A stretch of 64,000 bases of DNA from Hetaerina americana (GCA_022747635.1 JAKTNV010000003.1:52735156-52799155), one strand, 5' to 3'; counted from the stretch's first letter, positions 24,666 to 38,506 are shown. The notes: a model not told the origin generated them from the sequence alone. A program made the numbers and translations.

Positions 24666-25635
24666 GCTAGCATAAGTTTTGATTACGCTCTTGTGCCTGT
24701 CTCCCTCCTCCATCCATACCTTTCAGTCTCTCGCTCTTTTCTCCTTTATCCTCTCTCTATCTCTCTTTGTTTTGCGTACCCGCTCCTTACTTTCTCCCAC
24801 TATCTCACGACCCCGCTCTTAGATTTGTAAAGCTAGAGTATTCAAGAGATTGATGGAGACATGAAAGTCTGGAATGTGTTTTTTAGGCTGAGACGGGAAT
24901 AGTAGTCAAATAATTTTAGGTTTGAAAGATTGAAAAGGTTGAAAAGTGTATTTTTAATGAATAAACAATTATTTTTTTACTTACCGGACACTTATTGATG
25001 AAATGGGTACAAAGTATGCTAAATACTCCCTTACTGAACACGTAAGAGTTTCGTTGATAAAAAAATAGGCCTGGTGAAAAATACTTTGGTGAATATACCT
25101 TCAACCTTAGTTGATTTTTGCGTCACTTCACACAAATTTTATAAGAAATTGTACTGTTCTTCTTTCAGAAATTGTGTATTTGGAATTTAGGAACTTAGAA
25201 TGCCGGTTCAAGTTGAATTCCAAATGCTTTATTGGGACCCAAACTGTGGCCATCCCATTTAAAGCACTTCTTCTCATATGTATTATCTTTCCTAAATATT
25301 TTTTTATTCCGTACGTGAAGAAATTCTGGACGACACAAGGAATCAAAATCTAAAAGGAGGCAAATCCTGTGTTATGTAAATAAAAATAGGTATTTTCATT
25401 GGTAATGGGAGCGGTACTCTATTCAATTGAATGCCACTGGAAAAGCCCGTTACCTTCGTGCGTTCTCCAACTCTTGGATGACGTTATGCGTCTCATTGTT
25501 GCGGAATCCTGGAAATTAGCACGCTCTCCTATTCCATCAATTGCGCCGGTGTTGGCACAATGGTGTGCACCCAGCAACTGAGATTGCATCGCTCCCCAAA
25601 TTACACCGCTACCCGTGTCACGCATTCACGATTAA
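24666..25635. other. Mixed stretch, nothing recognised
   Basis: A short pyrimidine run at 24,700-24,800, then AT-rich DNA; 25,420-25,620 is GC-moderate without a convincing reading frame. Confidence 0.45.
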
Positions 25636-26085
25636 AACCCCCTTACCATCGGCGCCGCCGCAGCACCCGCGGGAGAGGGTATCCTCAGCGGTGATCTTTT
25701 AGTTTCTGCCGACGATCCCGCTAAATCCAGTCTCCCCGACTCCGGGCACATAATTTTGCGTGCCGACCCATCACCGCACATTGCGGCCGCAGGGACAAAA
25801 ATTTAGATAAGTCGACGCGTCGGGTTCGTGGCTGGCGGGAACCCACCTGACTTTGCGTGTGTTTTGTGAATCACGGTCACGTTCAGGTATAGAGAACAGC
25901 GGCCACTTATGCAAAGTGAGTTTTGGCCCGTGGCTTCGGGTGAATCGAGGAATGACACATCACGCTCGCTCGGCCATTATTCCCAATTCGGAGGAGGAGA
26001 GCCTCACTGCGGCTTGCCCGAGTTGAAGAGCTTACCCTTACGTTTGCCGAAAACGGTGCGGATTTTTAGGCACAGAAACACATCT
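25636..26085. other. CpG-rich patch
   Basis: Many CG dinucleotides (GGCGCCGCCGCAGCACCCGC; GTCGACGCGTCGGGTTCG) in an AT-rich neighbourhood, without the purine/pyrimidine asymmetry of the other islands. The 62-codon frame at 25,909-26,097 has no recognised homology. A regulatory element or exon is possible, but I see no defining signal. Confidence 0.4.
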
Positions 26086-27995
26086 CTTTCTAATTAAGAG
26101 AATGTCTATATTCCTGCATGATATAATAATTTCTCAGAATAGAAACTGCGAACGATATATTCCACGTGATCCTAACCTGTGGAGTGCACCCACCCAGCAG
26201 ACGTGGCAGGGTGTGAATAGAAGGTGCCCAATCCCACCCTCCATAAAGCCGGATCGTAAAATGTTCCTATCTTGTTCGATATGAAATTAGTTTCTTAGAT
26301 ATTACGAGCATTAATATGAAACACAAAACGGGTTTGCTGAAAAAGAGTTGAGCAATTTTTTATTATTCAGTCTAAATTAATCAAAATTAATGCAATTCCA
26401 GCAGAGGAAAATACCGGCATTAATTTGAAAGCTATGTAACTTAAAATAAATTACTCATCCAACATTATCATTGAAGTTATGACTGTAAAATCTTCAGAAT
26501 ACTACATAACAGAATTTCATCACTGAATTATATGAGTATACAATTTTTATGGAAAGTAATTGGACATGCAACGTTTGCATGGTGAGTCAAACTCAATTAG
26601 CTCTCGAATTGTGAAGATATCATATGACACCTATAAATACATAAAAATGGAATAAATTGGCTAATACTCGTTCATTATAAAATTCTATCTTTAGTTGATT
26701 TTTTAATTAGTAAACACTCGGTCTCGGTCAACGTTTTAGTTTTTCTCATCGCCACAGTGGGGTCTAATCAAAAAAGAATTACCCTGTTGTTTTATAAACA
26801 TACATGAAATTCAGATTGAAATAATGTCCAGGATTAACCACATACAAATATTTAACTTTTTCATTAACCATTGAATGTTTTCCAATTTTATCTTCTCGCA
26901 AGCATTATTTTGCCATAGTTTTTGTCCGCTGTTCGGTGTTTTTAAACATGCACAGAGGTTTTTACGTATGATAAAACCTTGAAATGGAGAATATGCGATT
27001 ATTCATCGTAATTCGAGCGAACTGTCCTACATTTAGATCCTCAGCACCCAATTTTTTGAGTCCAAAAAATATTTTAGCCGGTGCTCTAATTTTAATTGAA
27101 GCCAAATTCAACTGTATATATATAAAGAAGAACCCTCATAAATACGGCATGAAAATTATGAATAAAATGACAAAAAATGGGATATAAAATAGGATGAAAA
27201 AGGTAGCATAACATAACATCTGAAGTTTTGACAATTAATGACTCTAGGAGGACTTAAACAATAGTAAGTATTCCTTCCTCCGGGCATAGAACGATTGCTC
27301 TCCTTTCTAAGTGACTTAGCCAGCAACGGAATAATGCCATCGTTTGCTTTTCACTTAAAAATGTTTGTATTATAATCCTGTTTTCATGATATTTTTAGTT
27401 TTTATATTATAATTTCAATGCAGTGGGTTTTAAATTGGATAAAACGATTTAAAATATATGTGTACGGCACGTAAACATATTCTATTGTACAATTCCACTA
27501 GAATTTCCGCATTGTAACACCACCTTGTTACACCAGACCAGGTTACGCCTTCTTATCTAGCCTTTGTACATTTCAAATTTCTCTGATAACTTGTTTTCTT
27601 ATTCGTATATGCACTTTTCACTCGAATTCACTCCATTAAACTTTTTCAGAAACGGTGAAAATTCTCATTAGCTGCACTGCTATCAGAATTTTAATCTCTT
27701 TCTCTTGCGAGAAAGCACACCTTACGAGTAGCTAGTACTTTGTGCAATCAATAGGCACTTGCGTTTGTGACTTGCGTATCTAAGTCCTTCGCAGTTTCGC
27801 TCCCTTTCACATCGTCGTATGGAGCATATTTTGACTTCTTCTGAAGTAATATTTTGCTGGAGAACCTTTGCTTTGTTTTTTGCGTGGAGAAAACGCGAAG
27901 GAAATATTTAAAAAATTATCGACTATTGCAACGCCTTGGTGATCACGGATTGTGTCTTAGTTTCAAGGCATTTTTCATCAAGTCTATCCATATCC
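26086..27995. other. AT-rich stretch, nothing recognised
   Basis: No gene, RNA or element ends seen; short open frames only. Confidence 0.55.
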
Positions 27996-28620
27996 GTTCC
28001 CTCCTCTTTCTGTCTCTCTCGTCGTCTCTCAGCTCCCCTTCCTTTGACGTGACACCTCTCGCTCTCGACCTTCCCATCTTCCTCCCCTCAAGCCACTTAC
28101 ATTCTCTCCTTATACCCCCACCACATGCGCCCTCCCGCTTTCGTTAGCGTAGCACTCCCCGGGGATACCCCTCTCAACTTTTATCTCGTCTCAGAATCTC
28201 TTATCTCTCTTCCCCCGTCTCTCTCCTCCCCTTCACTCTGATTCTCAGCACCTGACACACGCCGTCGACATTCTTTAATCTCATGCATGGTGTCCCGTCC
28301 CATTGATCTAACGCTTCCCAACCCCCCGCGCCGTCACGGCTCATCACCTTGTTCCCCGTGACACCATTGCTATTCCGCGCGAGGGAAGATTTCTGTAGAA
28401 CTACCAGCGACCTTCGCGCCGCGCCATCACACCTCGGCCGTGCCGGTGAGGCAGACAGGGCTGGCAGGCGGACGGCCCGACCTCTTACTATCTCACACCT
28501 CCCACGGGTGAATCCCGTGAAATTTATTGGAATTACCGTCCTCATCCCATCTTTTCGCTTCCGGAATTTGGACGGTGTGTCCTTCCTCGGCGAAATGACA
28601 CGAAACATTTCAAGCGGTTA
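27996..28620. other. Pyrimidine-rich then CpG-rich island
   Basis: 28,000-28,260 is C/T-rich on the plus strand; 28,320-28,530 is CpG-rich (CGCGCCGCGCCATC; GGCGGACGGCCCGACC). Open frames overlap on both strands (28,201-28,608 minus, 135 codons; 28,349-28,666 plus, 105 codons) with no recognisable domain. Candidate promoter or first exon at most. Confidence 0.4.
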
Positions 28621-31600
28621 TCCTCGTAAAAGTTTAGTCAGCATGTTCGCAGTCTCCCGAATTTAATTCACTCGTAGAATATTGAGTCACGAGAACAATT
28701 TATTTAAGGATTTTTCCGTCAATCTGAGGCCTTGGATTTTATTTCTCAATATTGAGGTGAAAAAGGAGCATTAATGTTACGTTTCAAAATAATGCTGTCT
28801 TGCCTTGTTCGAGCCAGTAATGAAATTTGTTTCAGAGATAACCCTGTGGAATCTATTTACAATTGAGGCCAAATACTTGGATTTTCCACGCATTTTATTC
28901 AAAAATTACAGTCATTAATCAACAATTAGACTAATGGAGAACTTGATTATGACGTTTTGCGTCGAAACCTGGACTGAAACCTGGAATATGACGTTTTGCG
29001 TCGTTCCATTATAATATCTGTGAAAAAAACCAAAGTGCGCATTGTGAATTACGATCCATTATTTAAACAAACTAATGATAATTCTTAGCCAACATATTTG
29101 GTAATAGGTGAAGTTATAGCACTTCTCATACAAAATGGCACTTCAGAATTGACTGCGGCAAATTTCTTCTATGGTTTCCTAGTTAATCATGAAAATACCC
29201 TTCCAGGATTCAATTAACGGTGTTAAGAGACTCCACACCAAGTTGCAATCGATATCAACGTTGAAGACCTAGCCTCAGTAATCTTAAGTGATGTGTATTC
29301 GGATATGAAGCTCACAGAATGGTCGAAAGAGCATTTGCTGTTCTTCCTAGTTCAGAGTATGGAAAGCGAATATTTTGCACTCGCTGACTCTTCCCGACTA
29401 GAGATAACCCGATTGATAATTTCAACCTTATAATAAGTTAAATGGACTTGTGAAAATCCCTAATACGAGAAGTTACTCGATTTATCTTCAAATATGCGGA
29501 TTTAGACGGAAGCGGATCGAGGTGCCTTAATTCACCCACCCAAGAAACCGAATAATCATTTCAATTGTGTTACAAAAGTAGGGAAGAAAATGAATTATGC
29601 GTCAGGTGTGCATGAAAATTATTAAATGGTCGCCATATTACCATTGTTACTTTACTTTAAAACTCCCCATGTCAATTAGAATACAGTATTGTACATGCAT
29701 TAAAGCTTTCTGCCGCCACTTACGACAGTCTCGGTCATTTTTCAATATAAATTCGTTTGCATGGAACCAAAAGCGCGTTGCCGCATGAACTCAAGTAAAA
29801 TAAAGTCAATGTAGTGCTTTTCTTGTTTAATCTACTTATACTACCAAGAACATTCATGTTTATCGCAAATGCTAGTCATAGTGCTGAAATATTAGAACTG
29901 AAATATTAAGCATGCATTTCGATAGAATCCTACGTTTTGCAACACTGTTGCTTGTGCAATGGCATAAAGATCAAAGAATATGCCACTTTAGTCAGTAAAA
30001 CACCAGCATACGTGTATTTTCATAGCAGTGAACGTTTTGTCAAGAGCGAGTGAATCAGATATATTCATTCAACGCATATCACTACGCAGACTAATTCATC
30101 TCACCCCCGGGAGTGGTCCGCTAAATTGAGTCATAGAGGGTGTAATCAAGTTACGTGATTGCTGAGCCATCATTTTAGGCTTTTCAATCTTAAACTCGTA
30201 CTGTTGATTAATTGAATAATTGGCAGTTAAATGCCGGCATCAAGCAAGCTGAGAGGAAGAGGCCCAAAGGAGATGACGGCCGCTTCAATTATACCACAGA
30301 GAAGTGTTTTTTTCCGGAGCTCCTACCTTTAAAAACGCAGCGTTACGCGGTCGTTTCCATTCTGAATGTCCAAGGTGAGTTAAGTGCGTCGCTGACTCCT
30401 TTAAAAGCACTCAGTGCGCCGGTGTATCATTAATGCCGTTGCCATGGCGTGCCCCGAGTTGACGTACACCAGTATTCGGGTGTATGGGTCACCGTACACC
30501 ACGAGCAGCATCATCCGGGGAAGGAAAGACTGTCTGAAAATTGTATAACTCTCCCAAGCGGCTCGTTTGACACGCACTGGCATTCAGGGTCCATGTTTCC
30601 GTATTTTATTACAATTTGAGCGCTCATTAAAACATTACTACGAGGCATAGTCTTAAAAAACTGTCAAAATTATGATCGTGGAAAGTGGAAATGTAATTTG
30701 GAATAAAATGGAGTTCAATTTAAAGGGTTTGGATCTTAATTATATCCTCATCATTCAGTATTTTAATTCTTAGTATTTTGAACGGTATGGTAAAAAGAGG
30801 AGAAAAGTAGGGTAGTTTTGATATCTTCTTTATTTATTTCAATGTGGCTTCGATAGGCTGGCCTTAGCGCTTCTGATGCCCAGCGCATTCGCGAATATGA
30901 ATAAGGGAATTCAATACTATATTTTATTTTCGCGCATCCATCAATCATTCCTGATAATAATTGAGTTGATGGCAAGCATACCCTGGAAATCCTAAAAATA
31001 TAAAACAAAAATAACCGTCGGTAGTTCAAAATTATTTCATTCTAATGACATACATCGACCAAACCTTTTCAAAAAAGCATATACATGTTTGTGATACCGT
31101 TTGTTGTAACTTAAAACGAGTTTTAAATCACGTTGGAATCCCGGAAACACCAGATATTACCTTCGTATAAGTATTTCCTGGTTGTCATAAATAACGCAGT
31201 GCAAAGATAGTTATGATAGTATAAACTACCAAAATCCAAATTCTTGTGAGTTAGTATCGGAAATCCACTACTCCTAGAATATTTTCCAATTACTCCTAAA
31301 GGGTGCAAATTTTTATATTGGTGTTATGAATTTCATTAGAATTTATTAAATTCAAAAATGCATTTTTAAATAGTTCTTCACCAATTTTCCCGTACTTTGT
31401 AATGCGTCATATCATAATACCTACCTGAAATGTTCATAATATTCAAATTGTAAATAGCAGTCACTATTGAATGAATAATTGCAAAATCTTGTGTCTCACA
31501 GGAAAAAAGGAATCATCTTACGAAAAATTCATAATAACATGCATTTATTTTCCTTCTCTCAACTCATAAAATAATCGCTAGGAAAGGAAAATTTCAGAAT

Positions 31601-32075
31601 TAATTTGCTTAGTTTCACTCTAAAATACGATTAATTCGAAAACCTACATTTATCTTTCCAGCGTAGCTTAATATAACGCGAGGTAAAATATTTATAAGGT
31701 TTTTTTCACAGAGCCCTTCCATGAACTTTGAAGCACAGATGATGAAGTTCAGTTTTCACTCTTTGCTTGCAAAGCGAAAAAAGGTGTATCGGATCTAACA
31801 AAGCGTAAATGTTTTAGCGCCGAACGCTTCCTTATCTCGAGAACTGAGAAGTAAAAATGGAAAAAATACATTCTTTTCCTCATCTCTCTGACGTTTCTTG
31901 AGTAATATACCATTCCCTTAGGGCTGAAAGGGAGGGAATCTAAAATTAAAAAAAAGAGTGTTGTGCACCCAAAGTAGGTACATCTCTTTGACTTCCCGAA
32001 ATCCCATTTCGGCTGATCAAGAAATAAAATGAAGATAATGACAAAGAATGCCTCTCGCTATCCCTTTGAGGGCGT
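28621..32075. other. AT-rich stretch with one duplicated 17-mer
   Basis: TATGACGTTTTGCGTCG occurs twice at 28,948-28,964 and 28,987-29,003. At 30,212-30,370 an open frame runs up to AAGGTGAGTT, a good match to a 5' splice donor, but no acceptor or homology supports an exon. The rest is featureless. Confidence 0.45.
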
Positions 32076-33480
32076 TCCATTAGCGATATTAGCGGGAGGC
32101 GGGCGCTAAGGTCCAATTTTTCACTCGTGTTGACGGGGGTGTCGGAACGAATCTTGTTCCCTCCAGCTCATCTACCATACCTTCATCTCGTCCACCGGGA
32201 TCACTCGCCTCGGCGCGTACCGGTCGGGAGCCGTACCCTTGCCCGGCGATCCTTGCCCCCTTCACGCGGGGGCGCTCCAACAAGTGTCGCCCGAACTCCG
32301 CGCTACACGGACGGGACTCAGCGTCTCAAGGGAACAGAGACCACACCTCCGAAACGTTCACCCCTCTCTCTCCCCTCGCGTGTGTGTATAAATATATATA
32401 TAGGTATATATTTCTTCCCCTCCCTCCTCACCTCCCGATACTCCAGGGCGGGGAGTGAGTTCCAACGACGAAATAACGACAGCGACTTCCTTCCCTTCGA
32501 CGACGGCAGCCACTAGTGAAGGAGGGTCACGATCAACTCGACAGTTTCCGAGTCCACACCGGACGGCAGGAGCAGAGACTCCGCCGCCGAGGCGCGGGGA
32601 TTCCCCGTGGAGCCCCCCGCGGATAACATCTTTCCCTCTCTGGCGGCCTTCTTCCAAAGGCGTCGTCTTCCTTCAATCACGTCCTCTTCTCCCGGCGGGG
32701 GTCCTTTCTCGATCGGAGCGGTGGTGGAGGGGACGAGGGAACGGCCTCGGGAGAGAATCGAAACGCCCCGAAATCCTCCCCGGAGAGGGTCGGAGAACCG
32801 AACAGCGACTCACTTCCTCCCCTTGATTACCTCCCGCCGACCGCCTGATGGACAGGGGCGTCCCAAGGGGTTGTAATCACAGCGGACGGGTCGCCCCTTA
32901 TCCTTGTTTCACCCTCTACATGTATGTTATATGTATATAATAAGGAGATATATTTTTTTATACGTAAGTATATCTCTTTCACACACACACCCTCTGTCTC
33001 AGAGTTCGATCTCGTATGCGTGAGCGTCCGTGTCTCACTCTGTCCGACGCCTGGCGTCCACCGCGGGCGCCTCGCTCGCACTGGCTTGGAAGACGCGGAG
33101 AAAGGCTCGGTGGGAAACCCTCGCTGTCTCTCTCTATCCCTCCCTCTCTTCATACCTCTCGTACTCCCCGTCGGTTCCGTTCTCTCTCCCCCTATCTCTC
33201 TCTCTCTTGTTCTCTCTGCCCACGACCGTCGGCGCAAGCGCGGCACCCCGACGGCCAGCCCCCCTTGCCCCTACCGCCCCCATTCCACCCCTCCGTTCAC
33301 CCCTCGCCCTCCGTCCCCGCAGTCGTCGTGATCTCCCCGTCTCCCCCAAACCTCCCGTTCTGCGCTTGAAAAACCCCCTTTTGCCTGAGGATCCCACCCA
33401 CGCTCAACCGGCGGGCCGACCGATTCCCGACCCGAACGAACAAATGGCGGGGCCGGTTAAATGAGGTTGCGTATTCAACG
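32076..33480. promoter_or_regulatory. CpG-rich island, candidate promoter/5' exon
   Basis: This is the longest GC- and CpG-rich segment of the window (dense CG at 32,100-32,340, 32,440-32,880 and 33,010-33,300). A TATAAATA at 32,387-32,394 lies inside it. Frames of 89-144 codons overlap on both strands, but none shows a known domain and all are low-complexity Pro/Ser/Arg. CpG islands in AT-rich genomes often mark promoters and 5' UTRs, and that is general knowledge applied here as inference. A short (TA)-rich tract and a (CT)n tract (33,125-33,215) show part of it is simple sequence. Direction of any transcription cannot be told. Confidence 0.35.
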
Positions 33481-34075
33481 TGCCGTCCCGCACTGAACGC
33501 AGGAGTAATTTTTTTGGGTCAACCGGAGAAAAATTGTAATAATAATTCGTCACGCGTTCTCGATTTAGTCTTAAAGTTTTGTCTCCACCTGAGGAGCTGT
33601 GGAGTGATACGCATGCGGACAAATTATATCCACATGAGAAGCGCCGGGTATCATGCGAAGGGGACGATGTGTCAAGATGTGCAGGAAAATAAATGAAGAG
33701 ATTAAACATGCAACATGAGCAAAATGAATATATTTGCAGAATATAAAAATAAGGAGTTAATGCTATCTAAATGTCAACTTTTAATTAATAATAAATAATT
33801 GGAAGCCAAAAACGTTTGAGAATAATTCACTCATAATCAACAATGTTTGATCTTGGAAAGACTCATGACGTCAATTAGGTCTCCCGTTCAACTTCCTGCA
33901 GTTTCCATACTGATCACATGGGAAAAGGGGAATAATAATAACTGATAATAAGAGAAATGCCGAAAATAAAATTCTGCCCTTCATTTTATACGGATTAACG
34001 GATGAAGTATACGGGAGTAAACCTTTAAACATATTTACAATTTTTTTTCGTTAAATGATGTCTTAATTGCCGAAA
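33481..34075. other. AT-rich stretch, nothing recognised
   Basis: No gene or repeat seen. Confidence 0.5.
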
Positions 34076-34645
34076 TATCCCACACTAACCTCCGCGCTCC
34101 TCCGTAGCATCAGCCAAACCATCACCATCCCCACCACTTCGGTTTTCTTCCTCATGCTCCGAACCACCCCCTCCCCTTATATTCTGCCACATTTTCAGCA
34201 CCCCCACCAATCTTCCCCTCTCTACTTCCCATCCCCCGATCCTTTCATTCCCCTCTTCCCACCTTCTCGTCCTAAACTTCGTCACCCACCTCCCCCTCCC
34301 CCCGCCGAGGAGAGTCTTTCCTAGGTTCGCCATCCCTCTTCCTCCCTCCTTCCCCTACGGTCGGTTTAAAGTTCGGAGGGCAGGGCCCGATGGCCCAGAG
34401 ACACAGAGATAGGGTTCCGGGAAAGCTCGCCGTCCTCCGCTGCCCTCCTTGTCACTTCTTCATTTAATTCTTTCCCACATTTTTCTTCTGCTCGCCAGTG
34501 GGAAAGCCGAAGTGAGACAGCAGATCGAGCGGAGAGGAGTTTCAGGAATAATTTTGAAAATCCACTCGCCGTGCCACGGGTGACAGTGGGTCACTCGGGG
34601 TACTTCAGACGGGCCGGACCGCACCAAACCGAACACCCTACCATC
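34076..34645. other. Pyrimidine-rich island followed by GC patch
   Basis: C/T-rich plus strand to about 34,360, then a balanced GC-rich patch to 34,645. The paired frames (34,067-34,324 plus; 34,085-34,333 minus) reflect composition. No gene is recognised. Confidence 0.5.
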
Positions 34646-37110
34646 GTCCTTATAAGTATAAGTGACCTACTTATACAAACACAATTTTCCACTATCTGAG
34701 ATGGTGGACAATTTCTCAATTCAAATTGGAGTTTCTCGGTTAATTTTTTTTTAAAATAATACCTTCGTGTCTACGCATCTTTGAAGATTCAAATTATGAC
34801 TTTCCATATTATACGGTGAAATTATTCAATCGTGACTAAAACCGTCGCTAACTGAGGTATAATAGAGAGAGGAAGTAAATGAAAGTCCTTAGCCGAATAC
34901 TGGTAGCTTTATATCTAAATTATACCTTAATCTATTTTACTATTAGATGATTATATAAAATGAAGAAAATTAAGCATTCAAAGACACTGTAATATTTATC
35001 GAGTTAAAATTTGGAATAAAATTGTGTAAATCTTGAAAAATTGATCATTCCATAAAAATGTATCAATTTAATGAAGATGTAGAACTGAAAAAATTTAATA
35101 TTTGAATATTTATTTATAATAATTTCGTGGGTCATTATAAATCTTAATCTACTCATTCACTTTACATACTGAAGTGCTGTTTACATTTTATGCCTGGACG
35201 GTTTGTCTCATAAATGATTTATAGAGCTTACTGCCCATATCAAGTAGAGAAGGAAGATATGGTGTCTCATGTGCTTCATTTTGGGTTTTCCGCATACTTC
35301 AATTGGGGTCTTTATAGGTTTAACTGATTACATAAATCGTCGGAGGTAAATGTAATGTATATTTTCAAATCGCAGGTACCTTTTAATCGTCAGTATGTAG
35401 TGTGGGTTTTTGAGGAATCCTTTGTGATACAATTGTCAAATTAATGCATATTAGTAGTGATTAAGTAATGTTATTTCGTGATGCTTCTGTCACTTTGTAG
35501 TATTTAGCCAGCGGACTGGTTTTAAAAATACCTGTAGCGTTTTTATTCATTAACCCTAATTAAAAATACGTATATCTTGTGGTATTAGGTATAAGTTTAT
35601 TTCTCGAAAAATCATAGCTCGGTTAAGTTAAGTATAATTTCTGCCTGTGCAACACGTATTGGCTGAGTGGAATGTTGTTTTTCGTCGTCGTTATCATTGG
35701 TAAACAAGTCATGTTATTTAAAAGTCATCTCATTAACATTACATACATTTACGATTGAAGATTCGAATTTATATGTTTATATTTGAGTAGTGAATGCATT
35801 ATTTGAAATGGTGCTATTCATTGAGTTGATATTTTTACTGTATTTTTATGGTCTTCTAGTTAAAAAATAAGCTGGACCTTATTTTTAAAATATATTTAAT
35901 AATATTTACCATTGGATCACTTAATGTTTAAAACTTTTAAAATAGCGTCAAGTATTTCCTTGGCAACACGTTTTAACTCATTGACACCACTTAATCTCCA
36001 TGACTTCCGTTTAGTTTTCCCAAAATATTCCATAAACTCAAATCAAGTAAAAAAAGTTCGATGATTGTGTGACCCCTTGCTTAAATATAATGAATAACCG
36101 TGGGAACTGCTTTCGGAAACCCCGATTGTGCAATTCGTCTACCTTCTAGAGATCAAAGTATTTTCATTCCAACGAAATTTTTTATTTGAATAGCTATCTA
36201 ATGGCTTTAATTTTTCGGACAATGTCGTGCAGAAGGTGAATTAAATATATATTTTTCGCCGATAAAAATTTTACCGAACCTGCGGCGATTAAAGCGATAA
36301 TAATCCCGTTTCCACGAAAGTAGCACTTGCATCATAATCCTATTGCCATTGGTGGTAAAACATGGGAACCGCAGAATAATCCAGGAATTGGAATCACATT
36401 CACGGATTACTAGAAATCAGTTTATTTTTTGTACCCATTACATACTTTTATAACTCACATTCAGGGTCTCACGCAGTTAGCACAGAGATTTTACGACACT
36501 AATCTCATCGACCTCCTCGTATTATTCCGCTGCGATCGGTTTAAATGGCATTTAAAATTAAAATTGTGAATACATTTTTGTTTTATTATCTTAGTCGCTA
36601 AAAACATAGAGACAATCTCCAAATTGCAGAAAATATCCAACTCCATGAATTCGCCATATCATATTCAAATTTTAACTGTTATCGTTAAAACTGTAATTAT
36701 ACTCCATACGTAAAGTAAAAATTTACTTTGCTTAAAAGTTAATGCACATTCAGCAGAAATAATCGTTTAAAGGCTCAGATTTAATCCTTGATTATATCGA
36801 TGTTAAACACTATGAACACCCTTTTCAGTTAATAGAAAATAAAAATGAAAATAGTTTGCCAGAGTTAAACGAAATAAAATGAGGAAGCAGTAAAAAAAAT
36901 TACATTGAAAAGTAAGCATTGTTAGGTGATGAAAAATCAAATATGAGAAAATTTTTTAAGAGTGAAATCCAATAATACCAGCATTAGTAATTATGAGTAC
37001 ATATTCCGATACAAATACAGCCCCTACCCTCTTATTAGATGTCGTCATTTTACGGTCAACATATCTGTGTTATCACATCCATACGCGGATCTGTAGATTA
37101 TTTATAAAAT
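34646..37110. other. AT-rich stretch, nothing recognised
   Basis: 2.5 kb of AT-rich DNA with no open frame long enough to list, no repeat and no RNA signature found. Confidence 0.6.
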
Positions 37111-37620
37111 AATCATGCGTAAAAATGAAAAAGGACACCGAGCAAGGGATTTAAAAAAAGGCAGGGAGAAAAGAGAAGAACGTGGAAAATTTATAAAGCG
37201 TGCTCCGGTACGCCACGTATGGTCAAGTTTGTCGCGTGGAGGGCGGTGTGTGGGTGCGCGTGGAAAAAAAGCACTATCCCGTCAATCTGTCAATAATGAA
37301 CTCTCCTTTTTTTCTCTTCCTCTCTCGGTATTGTTCCTCCAACAATCTCCTTCCACTTGCCCCTCCTTCTAAAACGCCAACCCCCACTCTCTCCCTCTCT
37401 CTCACTCTCTACCACCCCTCGCTATCAACCACGCACCTTTCTCCTACCGGGCATCGCTATGACCCCCTTTCCGTTTCGCCCGCCACAGAGACTCACGAAT
37501 CCCACCACCTTTTTTCCTTCATCGACGCACGCGGTCTCCTCCCGCCATGCGAACGCATTGATCGCTTCGATTCCGCTCGAAAATTTAACCTCGGAAATTT
37601 CACCAAGTATCAATAAATAT
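37111..37620. other. GC island, purine- then pyrimidine-rich
   Basis: The first 150 bases are A/G-rich, then C/T-rich with (CT)n (37,385-37,415). The frames at 37,115-37,372, 37,200-37,616 and 37,357-37,626 overlap in all phases and have no recognised domain. Confidence 0.5.
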
Positions 37621-37689
37621 GCTTAAAACGACTGGCTCACGACCGCATTCTGCATGCGTTTTCATGTGTGTAAGTATACACCGGGTATA

Positions 37690-37735
37690 TTTGTATGATA
37701 ATTATTACTGGTAATCTACCGGTTAAGGTAGATTT
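37690..37735 (-). repeat. SINE 3'-end hairpin sequence, solo
   Basis: On the minus strand: ATCTACCTTAACCGGTAGAT then TACC and an AT tail. The same block (CTACCTTAACCGGTAG, a 5-bp stem with a six-base loop) recurs at 51,786-51,810 and, with changes, at 61,132-61,156. It resembles the 3' end of the SINE at 19.3 kb. It is probably the remaining 3' terminus of a truncated retroposon. Confidence 0.6.
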
Positions 37736-37779
37736 CGAACAGATATACAGGCACACCACCATTAGAAAAAACATACACA

Positions 37780-38100
37780 GCACAGAAGTTCCGATAGGAG
37801 AGAGTGGAGGATCGTGCAGGAGAGGAGGGATTGGTAGCTGTTTCGAGTAGGGGGAAGGAGTAAATAAGGGGTAAAGGAGTAAATTAAAAAGTAACGGGAT
37901 GTAGATTAGAGAGCAAAGTGTAGTGTGGAGCTAATGAGTTGAGCGTAGCGTAATCCGTGGGAAGTTTTGCATGCAATAGAAGGAATTCGAAACCCTGATG
38001 GGCGGGCCGAGGAAAAAAGGAACTGGAGAGAGGAGAAAGGTTCAGGTGAGAAGACGCTATCAACTATACGTGAGGGACTCATCGAGCAGGTTATTCCAGC
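37780..38100. other. Purine-rich (+ strand) stretch
   Basis: G/A-rich plus strand (GGAGAGAGTGGAGGATCG; GGAGAGGAGGGATTGG). No open frame of note. Confidence 0.5.
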
Positions 38101-38423
38101 AATAAAGTTTGACGAAATATAAAAAGTTGTTTCTAATCCCTCATAATGTGCCTTCGCAGGGTTACGCTAGGATACCATCGAAAAAAACATACCTTTCCAA
38201 CTTGGAAACGTCTTCCTTAACCTTTTTTCATCCCTTTATGTGTTCTTATCCGATCCCTTCTAAACACTCCATCCTTGACTAGGGTCAAAATTCAAAGTTG
38301 GGCCAATTTTAGCGAATGACTTTTTGGCATATATATGAATGCATATAGCATTTTTATGTTTAAAATTCGGTTCAGGAAACATTTATACTCTCACAAACAT
38401 CCTCACCCCCTTGTGTTCTTTCT

Positions 38424-38426
<3 letters not shown>
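38101..38426. other. AT-rich stretch, nothing recognised
   Basis: No gene or repeat seen before the microsatellite. Confidence 0.5.

Positions 38427-38504
<78 letters not shown>
38427..38504. repeat. (TA)n microsatellite
   Basis: A pure TA tract forming the left border of the foldback unit. Confidence 0.97.

Positions 38505-38506
<2 letters not shown>

Noticed and set aside
30430..30620. Stop-free stretch on the plus strand with mixed composition
   Set aside because: No start, homology or clear splice acceptor; too short to support an exon.
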